Positions 1 through 11,856 of a stretch of 64,000 bases of DNA are shown in pieces (the first letter of the stretch is position 1; each line of letters begins with the position of its first letter). The notes under the pieces are model-generated. The model worked only from the letters and a program-made list of their open reading frames with translations, was not told where the DNA came from and did no database searches. The translations under genes were made by a program, and so were the position numbers. The DNA is from Styela clava (Eukaryota > Chordata > Ascidiacea > Stolidobranchia > Styelidae): assembly GCF_964204865.1 (NCBI RefSeq), contig NC_135257.1, positions 3,472,001 to 3,536,000 on the forward strand, written 5' to 3'.

Positions 1-2037
1 GTGAAAATGTTATCATCATATTTGGGTGTATTAACTGTATATATTTTTAATTATAAGACAGTCGTTTTTTTTATTAAAAATACGTATGAATTTCTCCTGT
101 TTTCTAAAAATTCTTGAGAAATTTTTGTATTTTTTCGACAGATCTAAAAAAAAGACAACATGGGTGTGATAATAACATTATTGAAAATGAAAAAAATTGA
201 TGGCGCTTAACAAAATCCCCCTCCTCCCTTTTCAAATTTGCTGAATGCAAGCATCATACGCTATTTTGGCATTTTCATAACTTTCAAACAGTGATTGTTT
301 TCGAAACTAATACTGCAATGTGGGCATTTCAATATATATTTATATATATATATATAAATATATTCAAATTGAAATCTCCTTGATATCATTTCAAACGTCA
401 TAACAACCTTTTACATGTTGATGCCATTGATTTATTTTTTATTTTTGTTACAGTACTCATAATTGACTATTTAATTAATCTTGACCGTTTATGTCAATGA
501 TAAATATAAATGTTCGGGTGTGCTAACTTACTTTTTATTCATCAAATTCACATTTTCAAATTATTTAAAAACACCATATTTTATGGAGATATCACTTTTC
601 ATGAGTGGCAATAAAATTTTGCATTTATTTGGTGAATTCAAAGTAGGTCGTTATAGAATGAGAAAATTCTGACGAGAATTCTGATGAAATGATTTTAAAA
701 AATATTTTTCACCTGTTCTGAATTATGATTTCCAAAAGATAGTACATTTAGTTAGACCCTATAAGCTGCCGTTTTCTGAAAGTATTTTCTTGCCGCGAAA
801 ATAAAATAATGTCTTTGGATAGCCATATGACTATTTTTTATAATCCTGCTGCCTATTTTTCATAACAATTCTGCTAAAATAGCCATAACAACAACAATGT
901 TGCAATACTCAATACATTTATTATTGGATCTTTCTATATATACTACATGGCTGCATACTACAATTCTATCATAAAATGCTTCATTTTTTAATGCTGAACG
1001 TTTTGCTGCTTTTGGTCGCTGCTTTTTTTAACTTGTACTGTACATGAAATTATTTTATTATTTGAAAATTTGACGTCAAGGCGCAAAAATGCTTTGCAAT
1101 GAATGTAAAATTGATTCGTATTTACAATTTTGCTAGCGATCAAGGCGTATTCTTCTATATAAAACAGACAGATTTGTTCGATTTTTTGGTGCACCAATAT
1201 ATTTATAAACTATATTGGACAAGTACTGCTAGTTATTTGCATTAAAATTGCCGAGATTTCTAGGTAATTTATTTTGGCATCAACGACTATGTCCAGTTAT
1301 AACGTTCAAGGAATTGTACTTTTCGTTGAAACCTTCATTCATTTAGGAATTACTTGTAATTTCATAACATTTTACTCATTATTTTAACAGTGCTTGCTCG
1401 AGATGAATATAACAATTTTGTTCCCTAACACATTTACGTACTACGTTATGGATGTCTAATTATTCCTTGTTATGTCAACTTTTATTTTAATTTTAACAAA
1501 CCCACGATTTTCATTTCTTTATTTGTTTATTTTTCATATTCATTGTGCTGCACGCTTTATTTTTGTTTATGTATTGAATCAATCGTGCTTATCGTTTTCC
1601 AATTTGCTATGAAAAATAACGGAAAATTACTAATATTCGTGCCTACTCGTGGAATCTGTGGGTGCGGTCTTCTGCTGAAGTAATTCTCATGAAAAATGTC
1701 TTTTTGATTCTTAAAATGGAGACTAAATTTTTAGGAATAATTGTTTTCAGTACGGTCTTCCACGATTTATGAATTTAAACGTCATTTCCTTTTTTTATTT
1801 CTCAATTGAGCCACGAGAACAAAATGCAATAAAACATCAACACGTACATTGTTGTCGATTTTAGTTGATGGGTCTTACAGCAACAATTTTATCGATTCAA
1901 AAATAGAATACAGAGTTTCAGACCTTGGAATTACATGATCACCAGCAACATAAACATTGGGTCGTTTCAACATATTCTAAAGAGAACATAACGTTTGATC
2001 TAAACGTCCCAGATTACTGGAATTCTGATATTCCTGT
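1..2037. other. AT-rich DNA without a recognisable gene
   Basis: I see only low-complexity AT-rich sequence with short TA runs (for example around 331-365). The open frames here are under 70 codons, have no family motif and are not flanked by consistent splice sites. No RNA gene was recognised. Confidence 0.5.
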
Positions 2038-2251
2038 AGTATGTCAACCAAGATGGCGGACACCGGAACGAGGTATAGGTACCAGGTTAGGGTTAGGCCA
2101 TAATTTTATTTCAATTTCCCTCATTTTAGTTCTATTACGAGTTCGAGGAATACCCGAGTGACTCCCGTAGTATTTTTGCCTGAAATTATGGCCTAACCCC
2201 AACTTGGTACACATACTACGTTCCGATGTCCGCCATCTTGGTGCACACACT
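2038..2251. repeat. MITE with AAGATGGCGGACA inverted ends, copy 1
   Basis: The left end reads AGTATGTCAACCAAGATGG and the reverse complement of the right end reads AGTGTGTGCACCAAGATGG. Both continue into GCGGACA(C/T)CGGAACG. The interior carries a GGTTAGGGTTAGGCCATAA motif near the left end and its mirror near the right, so the element is close to a full palindrome. A second copy lies at 53352-53564 and a shorter relative at 56347-56469. No coding capacity. Confidence 0.8.
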
Positions 2252-2354
2252 TCGGGATTACTGAAATTTCTGGGTTCATTCATACACAAACAGAAATTTA
2301 ATTGTTTAATAAATTTTCTTAATTTTCGTAGAAGTAAAAAAAAAATGTAGGCTT

Positions 2355-2549
2355 CGGTCGAACTAGAATACGCAGACCTGACGCTTTGGTTCACTTGTAA
2401 TTTTTTTATTAATATTACTTCTATAATCTTATCATTTGTCACTATGAGTTTAGCAATGTTGACTTTAAATATAGTGAGATTGGTAGTGAATTTGGTGCTT
2501 ATTTATAACAATCGAGTATTACGACACGTTATTTTATGACCCTTTAGAT
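2355..2549. repeat. Left part of a duplicated segment (paralogue near 27335-27530)
   Basis: From AGAATACGCAGACCTGACGC through ATCGAGTATTACGACACG this segment aligns base for base, with scattered differences, to about 27335-27530. It continues at about 12996-13690 on the far side of the hAT element. The paralogue near 27.53 kb runs straight across the insertion point, so it is a pre-insertion (empty) site. It ends with the hAT target sequence CTTTAGAT at 2542-2549. Confidence 0.75.
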
Positions 2550-4676
2550 CAGTGGTTCTTAAACTGGGTTCAATCGAACCCCAGGGGTTCGATGAGTCGG
2601 TATCAGGGGTTCAGCGGAGAGGAAACACCTTTGTTATAGAATTCCCGCCCTGACGTTATCTGATTGTGCAATCGGCGCAGTTTTTAAAAAAGCGTCTGTT
2701 TTGTCTTTGTAAGTAATTTCGTTGTGTAAGCGTAGTTTTCTTTTGTTCAGAGTTAGTTGTGAAGTATTACTTGATTAAAGCCTTATTAGGTTTTTAATGA
2801 GTCTGCATATTAAGTGAGTCCACTACAACAATGATCAGCATTGTTTTAATTGAAAACATTATTTTGTAGGGTCAGGGTTAGTTTTAATTTCAGACATTAA
2901 TATTTTTTATAGTATTTTAATCCCTTCATTCTAACTATGTCGAAGAAAATAAGTAAGTGGTCAGATGAATATGTACAACATGGATTTACGTATATCACAG
3001 AACCTGATGGGAATCAGCGTCCTCAGTGCACCATTTGCGACGCCAAGTTGAGCAATTCTAGCTTAGCACCGGCCAAACTGAAGGATCACTTTCTAAAGAT
3101 GCATGGCGTTGGAAAATACAAGAACACAACGCTCGCTGAATTTAAAATAAAAAGAGCCAGATATGATGAAAAGGCTACTCTGCCTGTTTTTGGCTTTGTT
3201 CCCATCGACAAACCGATCCTCACAGCATCGTACGAAGTTGCATACCTGATTGCCAAACAAGGCAAACCACACACCATTGGGGAAAAACTCGTAAAACCAG
3301 CTGCGTTGAAGATGGCGAATATCATGCTCGGAAAAGCAGCTGAAAATAAATTATCTCAAATTCCTCTTTCGAATGACACTATCAGCAAAAGAATTGATAA
3401 GATGAGCGATGACATTTTGGCTCAAATAATTTCAGACTTGATTTTGAGCCCGGCAAAATTTAGTCTCCAACTTGACGAGACCACCGACGTTGCCAGTCTA
3501 AGCCAGCTTGCTGTATTCGTGCGCTATGTGAAAGAAGACGTGATAAAGGAAGATTTTTTATTTTGTCAGCCTCTAACAACATCAACTAAGGCTATTGACG
3601 TTAAGAAACTTGTGGATAATTTCTTCAGAAACAACGATCTTTCGTGGGATATGGTTTGTGCAATTTGTTCGGACGGAGCCCCAGCCATGTTAGGGCGAAA
3701 ATCTGGTTTTGGTGCGCTAGTGAAAGCCGATGCACCACACATAACTTAACGCATTGTCTTCTGCACAGGTATGCGTTAGCAACAAAAACCTTCAAAACTC
3801 TCCAAAATTGGCAGAAGTATTAACAATTGTGGTGGAATGTGTGAACTATGTGCGAAATAGTGCTTTGAAGCACCGCATATCCAAGGACCTGTGCAATGAA
3901 ATGGGCTCTGAAATCGAGGTACTTCTGTACTATTCTAACGTTCGGTGGTTGTCCCGAGGAAAAGTGCTGAACCGTGTTTTCGCCTTGCGTGTGGGATTAG
4001 CCGTGTTTTTGCGAGAGCACCAACACTGTCATGCAGATTGTTTTGAAAATTCTGAGTTCATTCTCGTTTTGGCATACATGGCCGATATCTTCGGAGCTCT
4101 CAACCAACAGATGCAGGGTGGTGGAGTCAACATTATCGAAGCGGAAGAACATCTGAAGGCTTTTCAAAAAAAAATCGAACTATGGAAACGACGAACAGAG
4201 AATGATAACTTCGCTAATTTTCCTCTGTTGGATGACTGTATAAGTGAGATCGAAGATGTGTTCGGAAATGGGAACATTTCCGTACCCACAGAACTGAAAC
4301 AAGCAATTTCCTTGCACTTAGATGAGCTCACAAAGTCTCTCGACGGATACTTCCCGAACAGAGAGTCATATCCAGCATGGGTGAGACAGCCATTCACGTT
4401 TAGTGTTGATAAAGCAGATGTCAATGATAAATACCTTGATGAAATCATTGAACTTCAGCAGAGCCAGGATCAACAGCAACTCTTCAGAACAACAACGCTC
4501 TCAAAGTTTTGGTGTCACCAAATCGTAGCTTACCCTCTTCTTGCTAAGAAAGCCCTTGAGATACTTATACCGTTTGTTACAACGTATCTTTGCGAGAAGT
4601 CATTTTCTACGATGGTAGACATAAAAACTGAAAAAAGGAACAGACTTTGTTGCGAAAATGACATGAGAGTGGCACT

Positions 4677-5529
4677 TGTGACATCGAGAATCGCATTCAC
4701 TTGATTTTTGTATTGACTTAAACATTGCGTCCGTTTAACTTGTGTAGTAATTTATTTGTTATTGTTGACGCCGTAATTTCACTTGATTGACAGTGTGCTT
4801 CTACACACTTTGTTACGAAACAATTGAGAGAGTCTTCGTGGCAATTGCTTGCCCAGACATGTCTCGCTTAGACATGGATAGTTTCGGTAATTTGCTTTAG
4901 ATAGCGCTTTACTTTTGCAGAGAATGGCGCTCGTTTCGTTGTAATTTGTAAATAAGTTAAACTTGTTCAGCGACCTTGGTTTTTTGTTTTGACTGTAGGA
5001 CGATTAAATAATGTAGATTATGGCTGCCCACCTAGGCCTAACTTAGGGATATTTTATGAGCATTAAATGGCTTTTTGTGATTGATTTTACAGTTATAGTT
5101 TATTTAATTGATTTGTTCGGATTTCATTGACGAATGATTTCATGTTCAACTTATGATAATTTAAGCCTGGAATAGCAGACAAATTCGGTATGTTATAATT
5201 TGTAACTCTTTCTGATTTAAAGGCTGCAAGTTATTCAATAGTAATTTGGTTCGACTTAATAATTAACTATGTTTGATAATTGTGTTCATAAATTTGAGTA
5301 GGCTTTCTAAAGGCCGAATTGTGTATAATTATTTATTTATTGCAAGTATTTTGTATTGATTTGTTTTTACGTTTGTATTAAGATAACCGTGTCAACTGTA
5401 TACCTCGAGTTGTGTGATTTTCTGGATTGAGGATACAAACTTGGGGCTTGAAAGACCGCGTTATTGAACTGTTAATAAATATCTAGTGTGCAGTCGGTGT
5501 CGTCCAGGTCACAAAGAACGGCTGTTACA
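4677..5529 (+). repeat. 5' LTR of the BEL/Pao element
   Basis: 853 bp, equal in length to the 3' LTR. By eye I found eight substitutions between the two (for example TGTGACATCG/TGTTACATCG at the start, CTAACTTAGG/CTAATTTAGG, and CACAAAG/CACATAG near the end), about 1 percent. It should hold the promoter and the transcription start. Confidence 0.93.
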
Positions 5530-5709
5530 TTAAAGTTATCGAATTTCCGCAAATAAAGTTATCAAATTTATGCAAATAAAGTCATCTGATTTGCATAACA
5601 AAAGTTTCGTCGAATGCCGGCAGGAGTTCGGTAAATCGTCAAAATTGAAGAAATCATCCTAGTGTTGAACATTTAAACTTTTGTGTTGCTTGTTTGATGA
5701 GCACTGTAA
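5530..5709 (+). other. Leader between 5' LTR and gag
   Basis: 180 bp between the LTR end and the first gag ATG. It contains two near copies of GCAAATAAAGTYATC (about 5550-5590). The tRNA primer site should be at its left edge, but I could not match it to a tRNA end. Confidence 0.5.
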
Positions 5710-7134
5710 TTGTACATTATGGACGCAGAATCTGTTTCGAAATCAAATTTAGAAGAGTTACGTGCTCGTATGAAGGAATTATATCAAGATGCTGAGGGAC
5801 TTATGTCAGACTACAAAAATCGAGATTTGTTGAAATTGAAAAGTGCTGACATTGACAAACGGTTCACCGAGTATTCAAATGCTCATGAAATATATGTGAG
5901 TACTTTACGTTCTGAAGAAGATCGAAGAAATGTCAGTGAATTTTTCCAGTGTGAACTGCGCGAGTTTCAAGAATTTAATGTGCACTTACGTGATTGGTTC
6001 AAAAAGAGTGACGCTGATGGTCATAAATCATCGACACATAGCCCTGAAGCACGTTCTGTAATTTCTGGAAAAAGTTCCCGTCGTTCATGTGCCAGTTTAA
6101 GTTCGAGTACTAAACGTACAGAAGCTATTGCCATTAGAGAACTTGCTCATGCTAGTATTTGGCAGCAAGTAGAAAAAGATGCCGCAAAAAAGCGAGAACA
6201 TGATGCTAAAATGGCAGCGGATAAAATGAAATTAGATGCTCAACTTGAAGCTGAAAGACTAGAGCAAGAAGCGCAAAGACTTAAACATGAAGCCATGGAA
6301 AATGCTAGAAAGCAAGAGCAGGAAGCCCGAATGAAGGCTGAAAAGCTCAAACGTGACGCTGAAATAAGAGCTAGAGAAATCGAAGAGGATGCTCAAAGTG
6401 GAACGAAGCGTTTGGAATTGAAGCATGCATATGAATCAGCCTGTATAGCTGCCGATGTATGGGAAAATGCTTCGCAGGGAGGTGAAGGTATGTCATTATA
6501 TGAAAATATGTCTCGTTCACATTCACCTAATCAAATCCAAGAGTCGAATGAAATAGTGGTTCCAGTATTAAAGCCTCCTGATGTGAGACCTAAATTGCCA
6601 GCATTAGATTTGTTATCACAATCTCGAGTCAGAATGGAAAATCCTGTACTAAATGTTAGAAGACCTGCTTCTACTGATACTGTGCGAGATGCTGTGAATG
6701 TGAATATTCCTGATCAGTATGAATCAGTGAACCGACCGCCGTACACAGAACCACACATCCCACAACAAAGAAACACGCATGATCAATCGGCAATAAATGT
6801 GGAAAGTTTATTGGGCAATATGGCATCTATGTTGCAAGACGGAATTGATAGACCTCGACCTGAGTTATTGCATTTTAGTGGAATAGAGACTGAATATGTC
6901 CGGTTTATCACTACCTTCAACTTAAATATTGATAGAAGAGTACATGATACAAGTACAAAGTTGTCATATTTGGTACAATACTGTGAAGGTGATGCGAGGG
7001 AAGTGATTATGCACTGTACAATGTTGCCACCCGACGAAGGTTATAAAGAGGCATGCGATTTGCTCAGAAAGACATACGGTCGACCAATGCTTGTGGCTAG
7101 AAAATATTCAGAAAAGTTGACTAAAGGACCATGA
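5710..7134 (+). CDS. BEL/Pao gag (N-terminal part)
   Basis: 474 residues; the first ATG of the stretch is an N-terminal extension, with a second ATG four codons in. The N-terminal half is charged, with an alpha-helical EAERLEQEAQRLKHEA-type coiled coil at about residues 155-245. The end has the start of a DUF1759-type Gag domain (FSGIETEYVRFITTFN, then DLLRKTYGRPMLVARKYSEKL). The frame stops inside this domain, four bases past the start of the next frame (ATGA overlap at 7131-7134). The product would coat the element RNA. As families of this type usually encode one long polyprotein, the break may be a one-base indel rather than a natural gag end. Confidence 0.85.
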   Translation: MYIMDAESVSKSNLEELRARMKELYQDAEGLMSDYKNRDLLKLKSADIDKRFTEYSNAHEIYVSTLRSEEDRRNVSEFFQCELREFQEFNVHLRDWFKKSDADGHKSSTHSPEARSVISGKSSRRSCASLSSSTKRTEAIAIRELAHASIWQQVEKDAAKKREHDAKMAADKMKLDAQLEAERLEQEAQRLKHEAMENARKQEQEARMKAEKLKRDAEIRAREIEEDAQSGTKRLELKHAYESACIAADVWENASQGGEGMSLYENMSRSHSPNQIQESNEIVVPVLKPPDVRPKLPALDLLSQSRVRMENPVLNVRRPASTDTVRDAVNVNIPDQYESVNRPPYTEPHIPQQRNTHDQSAINVESLLGNMASMLQDGIDRPRPELLHFSGIETEYVRFITTFNLNIDRRVHDTSTKLSYLVQYCEGDAREVIMHCTMLPPDEGYKEACDLLRKTYGRPMLVARKYSEKLTKGP

Positions 7135-10100
7135 TTGAAAGTTTGAAACCTGGAGATAATGAAGGTTTATTACGTCTTTCTCAAACATTAGAAGAATGTT
7201 TAGTCACTTTGACTCATTTGAAATATTTTGGGGATTTGGATAATTTTGATACTATTTTGTCCATCGTATTACGACTTCCTCTCAAGTTGCAGAACAACTG
7301 GAAAGAATCAGTGGCAGAATTAGATGGACAAGATAGAGAAGTGAGATTTAAAGATCTTGTTCGATTTATGAAGAAAAAGGCTGCGGCTGCAAATACGCCT
7401 TTTGGAAAAGCCTTGAGAGCTCGAAGGGAGCAAGAACAGCAATATCGTTTACGATTTCAATCATTGAATAGGCGAAAGATTCACGCTCATTCAACTGCTG
7501 TGAATTCAGCTGTTGACAGCAGTGTTACCAGTGCAAAACATATTGAAAAGGGAAGAGATGTCTGTCCTGACTGTTTAAAGACGTCACACAAACTTGTTGA
7601 CTGTTACAAATTCCTGCAGAAGTCACACGGTGACCGCTTGAAGATTGTTAGAAAGGCAAGATTGTGCGATAATTGTTTTGTATATGGTCATATGTCGAGA
7701 AATTGTCGTAAACCACCTGCTTGTACTGTTGACGGGTGTAGGTTGAAACATAATACTTTATTGCATAGAAGAGAACAAGAGACATGTACCCAGACAGAAA
7801 ATGCTGCTGGTATAAATGAGTCAAAAGTTGAAGCATATGCGACTTCAAAAAGCTCAGCAGGATGTTTTTTGAATATTGTACCTGTCAAGATCTGTGCCAA
7901 CAGAAGAGAGATAGAAACGTATGCATTTCTAGATGAACGCTCTACTGCTTGCTTATGCGATGAGCGACTTCTTGATCTATTGAAGTTGAGAGGCAAGAAA
8001 ACGCAGTTTTCGTTGACAACTGTGAATGCGGTACCAACATCACAAGATGGTTATGCGGTTGATTTTACTGTAAAATCACTTGATGGTAGAGAAAGTGTTG
8101 ATTTATCTCATGTGCTAACTGTTGATAGACTGCCTGTTAAAGCTAATGAAGCACAATTTGATGTACAAAGTTATGCACATTTGAAGGGATTGAAGATTCC
8201 TACTCTGCCGTGTAAAGACGTGATGTTGATGATTGGGGTAAATGTCCCTAAAGTGTTTTGGACAATGGATGAGAAACGAGGGAAACACAATGAACCTTCG
8301 GCGAAGAAATCCATTTTAGGATGGTCATTGGTTGGACCAGCTTTATCTCAGGAGAGAAACAGTGATGTTCACATTCATTGCGTTCAAGTGCAAGAGGAAG
8401 ACTTGCTGAGTCAGCAAATCAAATGTTTGTGGGAAAGTGATTTTAAAGACGCTTCACTGTCGCCTATTCCATCAATGTCTAAGGAAGACAAATACGCATT
8501 GCAATTGATGGAAGATTCAGTTGAGATCGTGGACGGACATTATCAGTTACCATTGCCATGGAAGCCAGGATGTCCTGATTTGCCAGACAATCGAAGTGTT
8601 GCGATGAAACGCTTAAAGTACATTGAACGAAAATTGAAGAGTGATCCTGTTTTGAAAAAGAAGTACTGTGATACTATGGAGAAATATATTAGTCTTGGAT
8701 TTGCAAAGCGTATCTCGAATGAATATAAAGTTGGCCGTAAAGGTGCAGTTTCGTACTTGCCTCATCACCCTGTGTTTTCTGAACAAAAGCCAGGCAAGGT
8801 ACGCGTTGTCTTTGACGCTGCATCACGTTGCATGAATACTTCCTTGAATGACCAACTATTGAGAGGCCCGGATTCGGCAAATTCTCTACTTGGAACTCTT
8901 CTCCGCTTTAGACAACCAGAAATAGCTATTGTGGCTGACATTGAAGCAATGTTCCATCAGGTGAAAGTACACCCGAAGGATTGGAATGTATTGCGATTTA
9001 TGTGGTGGCCTGGAGGTGATTTGTCACAGGATCCATCAGAATATTTTATGGTCAGGCACATATTTGGTAGCGTCTCATCTCCATTTTGTGCTAATTGGAG
9101 TCTGAAGAAGACAGCTCAAGATCATCAAGATGAATTTGACGAAAATGTTGTTAAAGGAGTTGAGCGAAATTTTTATGTTGATGATTACCTGAATGGCTCA
9201 TCTACTGTAGACCAGGGAATTCATATTGTTCGAGAAACGAATAAATTGCTGGAGAAAAAAGGATTTCATCTAGCAAAGTGGAAAAGTTCCAATCCTGAAG
9301 TTCTGTCAGAGATTCCTGCTAAAGACAGAGCAGACACTGCGTCAAGTGTAAACTTAATACCTGAAAAGATCGATCGAGTACTCGGAATAAAGTGGAATAT
9401 CCAAGAAGATTGTTTTGGATTTGATGTTAATGTGAAATCAAAACCCGCAACAAAACGAGGGATTTTGTCTGTACTCAGTTCGATATTTGACCCGATGGGA
9501 ATAGTGGCACCTGTAATACTAAAGGCAAGGATATTGATGCAGCAGTTATGTCGAAATAATTATGAATGGGACGATGAAATATCGAATAGTGAAAATATAT
9601 TGTGGAACAGATGGCTCGAAGATATTCCCGGACTTGAGAATATATTCATGCAAAGATGTTTTGTGCCGTCTGGTTTTGGCAATATTGTGACTCGTCAAAT
9701 ACACCATTTTGCAGATGGCTCAGCAGTTGCCTATGGAACTGTATCGTATTTGCGACTAATCAATGAAGATGGGAAGATTCATGTTGCGTTTCTCTTAGGA
9801 AAAGTTCGACTTGCACCCATCAAAACTGTTTCAATACCACGGCTGGAGTTGACTGCTGCCGCTCTTGCAGTCAAATTAGATTTATTCCTGAGACGTGAAT
9901 TAGACTTCGAAGAAATAGAGTCGATGTTTTGGACAGACTCAACTTCCGTGCTTTTGAGTATTAATAATACATCACGAAGATTTCCAACATTTGTGGCAAA
10001 TCGACTTGCAAAGATTGAAGAGGGATCGAATGCTTTGCAGTGGAGATATGTACCTACAGATTTTAATCCGGCAGACGATGCATCCAGAGGGTTGTCGGTA

Positions 10101-10382
10101 CTATCGTTGATGGATGAACGATGGCTGAAGGGACCATCATTTCTCCAAGAGCAAGAGGAACATTGGCCTAAACCGCCAGTACAGTTACCTGAGCTTCCTG
10201 ATGAATTTGTAAGATGCAAGCCACGAGTTGTTGCGAATTATGTTTCTGAGTTTGATTTGAAGCCAATGGATAAATTTATTTCATATTTCTCAACATGGTA
10301 TAAATTGAAAAAGGCAAGTGCATGGATGATTCGATTTAAAGAATACCTTCATAAGAAGAAGAAATATAAGTGCAATGAGTAA
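7131..10382 (+). CDS. BEL/Pao gag remainder, protease, reverse transcriptase, RNase H
   Basis: 1,083 residues. It opens with the rest of DUF1759 (about residues 1-95), then cysteine/histidine knuckles (CPDCLKTSHKLVDC and CDNCFVYGHMSRNC, about residues 145-195). An aspartic-protease region follows (YAFLDERSTACL, about residues 262-275), in which the usual D-S/T-G or D-x-G-S is replaced by D-E-R. The reverse transcriptase spans about residues 490-790, with VRVVFDAAS and the catalytic box FYVDDYLNG near residue 685. RNase H follows (HHFADGSAVAYG, PRLELTAAALA, FWTDSTSVLL, about residues 855-960). The frame ends at TAA 10380-10382, before the integrase. The next frame is in the same phase, so one nonsense codon separates them. 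Confidence 0.9.
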   Translation: MIESLKPGDNEGLLRLSQTLEECLVTLTHLKYFGDLDNFDTILSIVLRLPLKLQNNWKESVAELDGQDREVRFKDLVRFMKKKAAAANTPFGKALRARREQEQQYRLRFQSLNRRKIHAHSTAVNSAVDSSVTSAKHIEKGRDVCPDCLKTSHKLVDCYKFLQKSHGDRLKIVRKARLCDNCFVYGHMSRNCRKPPACTVDGCRLKHNTLLHRREQETCTQTENAAGINESKVEAYATSKSSAGCFLNIVPVKICANRREIETYAFLDERSTACLCDERLLDLLKLRGKKTQFSLTTVNAVPTSQDGYAVDFTVKSLDGRESVDLSHVLTVDRLPVKANEAQFDVQSYAHLKGLKIPTLPCKDVMLMIGVNVPKVFWTMDEKRGKHNEPSAKKSILGWSLVGPALSQERNSDVHIHCVQVQEEDLLSQQIKCLWESDFKDASLSPIPSMSKEDKYALQLMEDSVEIVDGHYQLPLPWKPGCPDLPDNRSVAMKRLKYIERKLKSDPVLKKKYCDTMEKYISLGFAKRISNEYKVGRKGAVSYLPHHPVFSEQKPGKVRVVFDAASRCMNTSLNDQLLRGPDSANSLLGTLLRFRQPEIAIVADIEAMFHQVKVHPKDWNVLRFMWWPGGDLSQDPSEYFMVRHIFGSVSSPFCANWSLKKTAQDHQDEFDENVVKGVERNFYVDDYLNGSSTVDQGIHIVRETNKLLEKKGFHLAKWKSSNPEVLSEIPAKDRADTASSVNLIPEKIDRVLGIKWNIQEDCFGFDVNVKSKPATKRGILSVLSSIFDPMGIVAPVILKARILMQQLCRNNYEWDDEISNSENILWNRWLEDIPGLENIFMQRCFVPSGFGNIVTRQIHHFADGSAVAYGTVSYLRLINEDGKIHVAFLLGKVRLAPIKTVSIPRLELTAAALAVKLDLFLRRELDFEEIESMFWTDSTSVLLSINNTSRRFPTFVANRLAKIEEGSNALQWRYVPTDFNPADDASRGLSVLSLMDERWLKGPSFLQEQEEHWPKPPVQLPELPDEFVRCKPRVVANYVSEFDLKPMDKFISYFSTWYKLKKASAWMIRFKEYLHKKKKYKCNE

Positions 10383-10397
10383 CTTGAAGTTGAAGAA

Positions 10398-11771
10398 TTG
10401 CGAGTTGCTGGAGACGACATTTTGAAATACATACAGAGACAAGAATTTGGCGAAGTTATTGATGCATTGCAGAAAGCCAATCATAGAAGTACATCTGGGA
10501 AACAAGTACTGAAGAGATTGAAGATTGCAAATTTCCTGCATAAACTCAATCCGATTATGAAAGATGGCTTCATCAGAGTTGGTGGGAGATTGAGAAATGC
10601 ACCGGTTGATTTCGATGTTAAACATCCGATTATACTTCCACAAAAACATCATGTAACTGAGATGATTATAAGAGAACATCATGTATCTACACATCATTCT
10701 GGTATGGGGAGTACATGGACTTCTCTGAGACAACGATTTTGGATCGTTAAAGGAGGCGCTATGGTGAAATCTGTTATCAGAAAATGCATGTTTTGTCGAA
10801 GAAGAAGTTCACCTGTGAGTAAACAGATTATGGCAGATCTTCCGAAAGAAAGAGTCACACCAGGTGAAAGACCATTTACCTATGTTGGAGTGGATTACTT
10901 CGGACATTTTCTTGTAAAGCAAGGACGAAGTACTGTCAAGAGGTGGGGCTGTATATTTACATGCATGACAACTCGTGCCGTACACTTGGAAGTTGCATAC
11001 TCGATGGATGCAGATTCATTCATAAATGCGTTAAGAAGATCTATTGCACGTAGAAGTAGACCATTCAAGTTCATCTGTGACAACGGTAGTAACTTCGTTG
11101 CAACAAATAAAATCCTACGTAAAGAAATAGAAGTTTGGAATTCAAGCAAAGTTGGACAATTTTTGCGTCAGGAGAATATTAAATTTCATTTCAATCCACC
11201 TACTGCTTCTAATTTTGGAGGATGTTACGAAAGATTAATTCGGTCAGTTCGAAAGATTTTGGTTGCTCTCTTACACGATCAGTTGGTGTCAGATGAAGCT
11301 TTGGCTACTATTTTTTGTGAAGTGGAATCACAGTTGAATTCCAGACCCATCACTCCAATAAGTTTCGATCCGAAAGATGATGAGCCACTCACTCCAAATC
11401 ACTTGCTGTTACTGAATCCTACAAGTAATTTACCTCCTGGCATATTCGACAAAAAGGACTGTTACACTCGACGAAGAGGGCGACAAATTCAGTATTTAGC
11501 TGATCAGTTTTGGATCAGATGGACCAAAGAATACTTACCCACACTTCAGACACGACAGAAATGGACCTCTAAAGAACGTAATATGGAAGTTGGTGATATT
11601 GTGCTACTTGTAGACAATACTATATCCAGGGGGAAGTGGCAGACTGGACGTGTTATGGAAACTACACCTGATAAACTTGGAGCTGTGCGTCAAGTTACTG
11701 TGAAGACATCCAGGGGTTTATTGAGAAGGCCAATTGCAAAGTTGTGCTTGATTCATAGAGTTAATGAGTAA
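10398..11771 (+). CDS. BEL/Pao integrase and DUF5641 C-terminus
   Basis: 457 residues counted from the first ATG after the stop at 10380; the frame is the same as that of the upstream pol. The integrase zinc finger is HHVSTHHSG...CMFCRR (residues about 90-135). The catalytic core shows YVGVDYFGHF (first D), FICDNGSNF (second D) and NFGGCYERLIRSVRK (E). The C-terminal DUF5641 domain (VGDIVLLVDN...GKWQTGRV) precedes the stop at 11769-11771. It would insert the cDNA into the genome. Without read-through of the stop at 10380 this part would not be joined to reverse transcriptase. Confidence 0.9.
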   Translation: MRVAGDDILKYIQRQEFGEVIDALQKANHRSTSGKQVLKRLKIANFLHKLNPIMKDGFIRVGGRLRNAPVDFDVKHPIILPQKHHVTEMIIREHHVSTHHSGMGSTWTSLRQRFWIVKGGAMVKSVIRKCMFCRRRSSPVSKQIMADLPKERVTPGERPFTYVGVDYFGHFLVKQGRSTVKRWGCIFTCMTTRAVHLEVAYSMDADSFINALRRSIARRSRPFKFICDNGSNFVATNKILRKEIEVWNSSKVGQFLRQENIKFHFNPPTASNFGGCYERLIRSVRKILVALLHDQLVSDEALATIFCEVESQLNSRPITPISFDPKDDEPLTPNHLLLLNPTSNLPPGIFDKKDCYTRRRGRQIQYLADQFWIRWTKEYLPTLQTRQKWTSKERNMEVGDIVLLVDNTISRGKWQTGRVMETTPDKLGAVRQVTVKTSRGLLRRPIAKLCLIHRVNE

Positions 11772-11856
11772 AATGTTTTCAAGTGTGTGATATCCTCGAT
11801 GTAAGAAACTTGTGAGTAAGATGTTTTCACTGGGTTCCAACATCTGGCTGGGGGAA

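Noticed and set aside
2075-2110. GGTTAGGGTTAGG as a telomere-like array
   Set aside because: Only two units, and it recurs as the fixed interior of the MITE family.
7648-11149. Open frames of 60-150 codons antisense to the BEL/Pao genes
   Set aside because: Shadows of strong coding on the plus strand; no motifs of their own.
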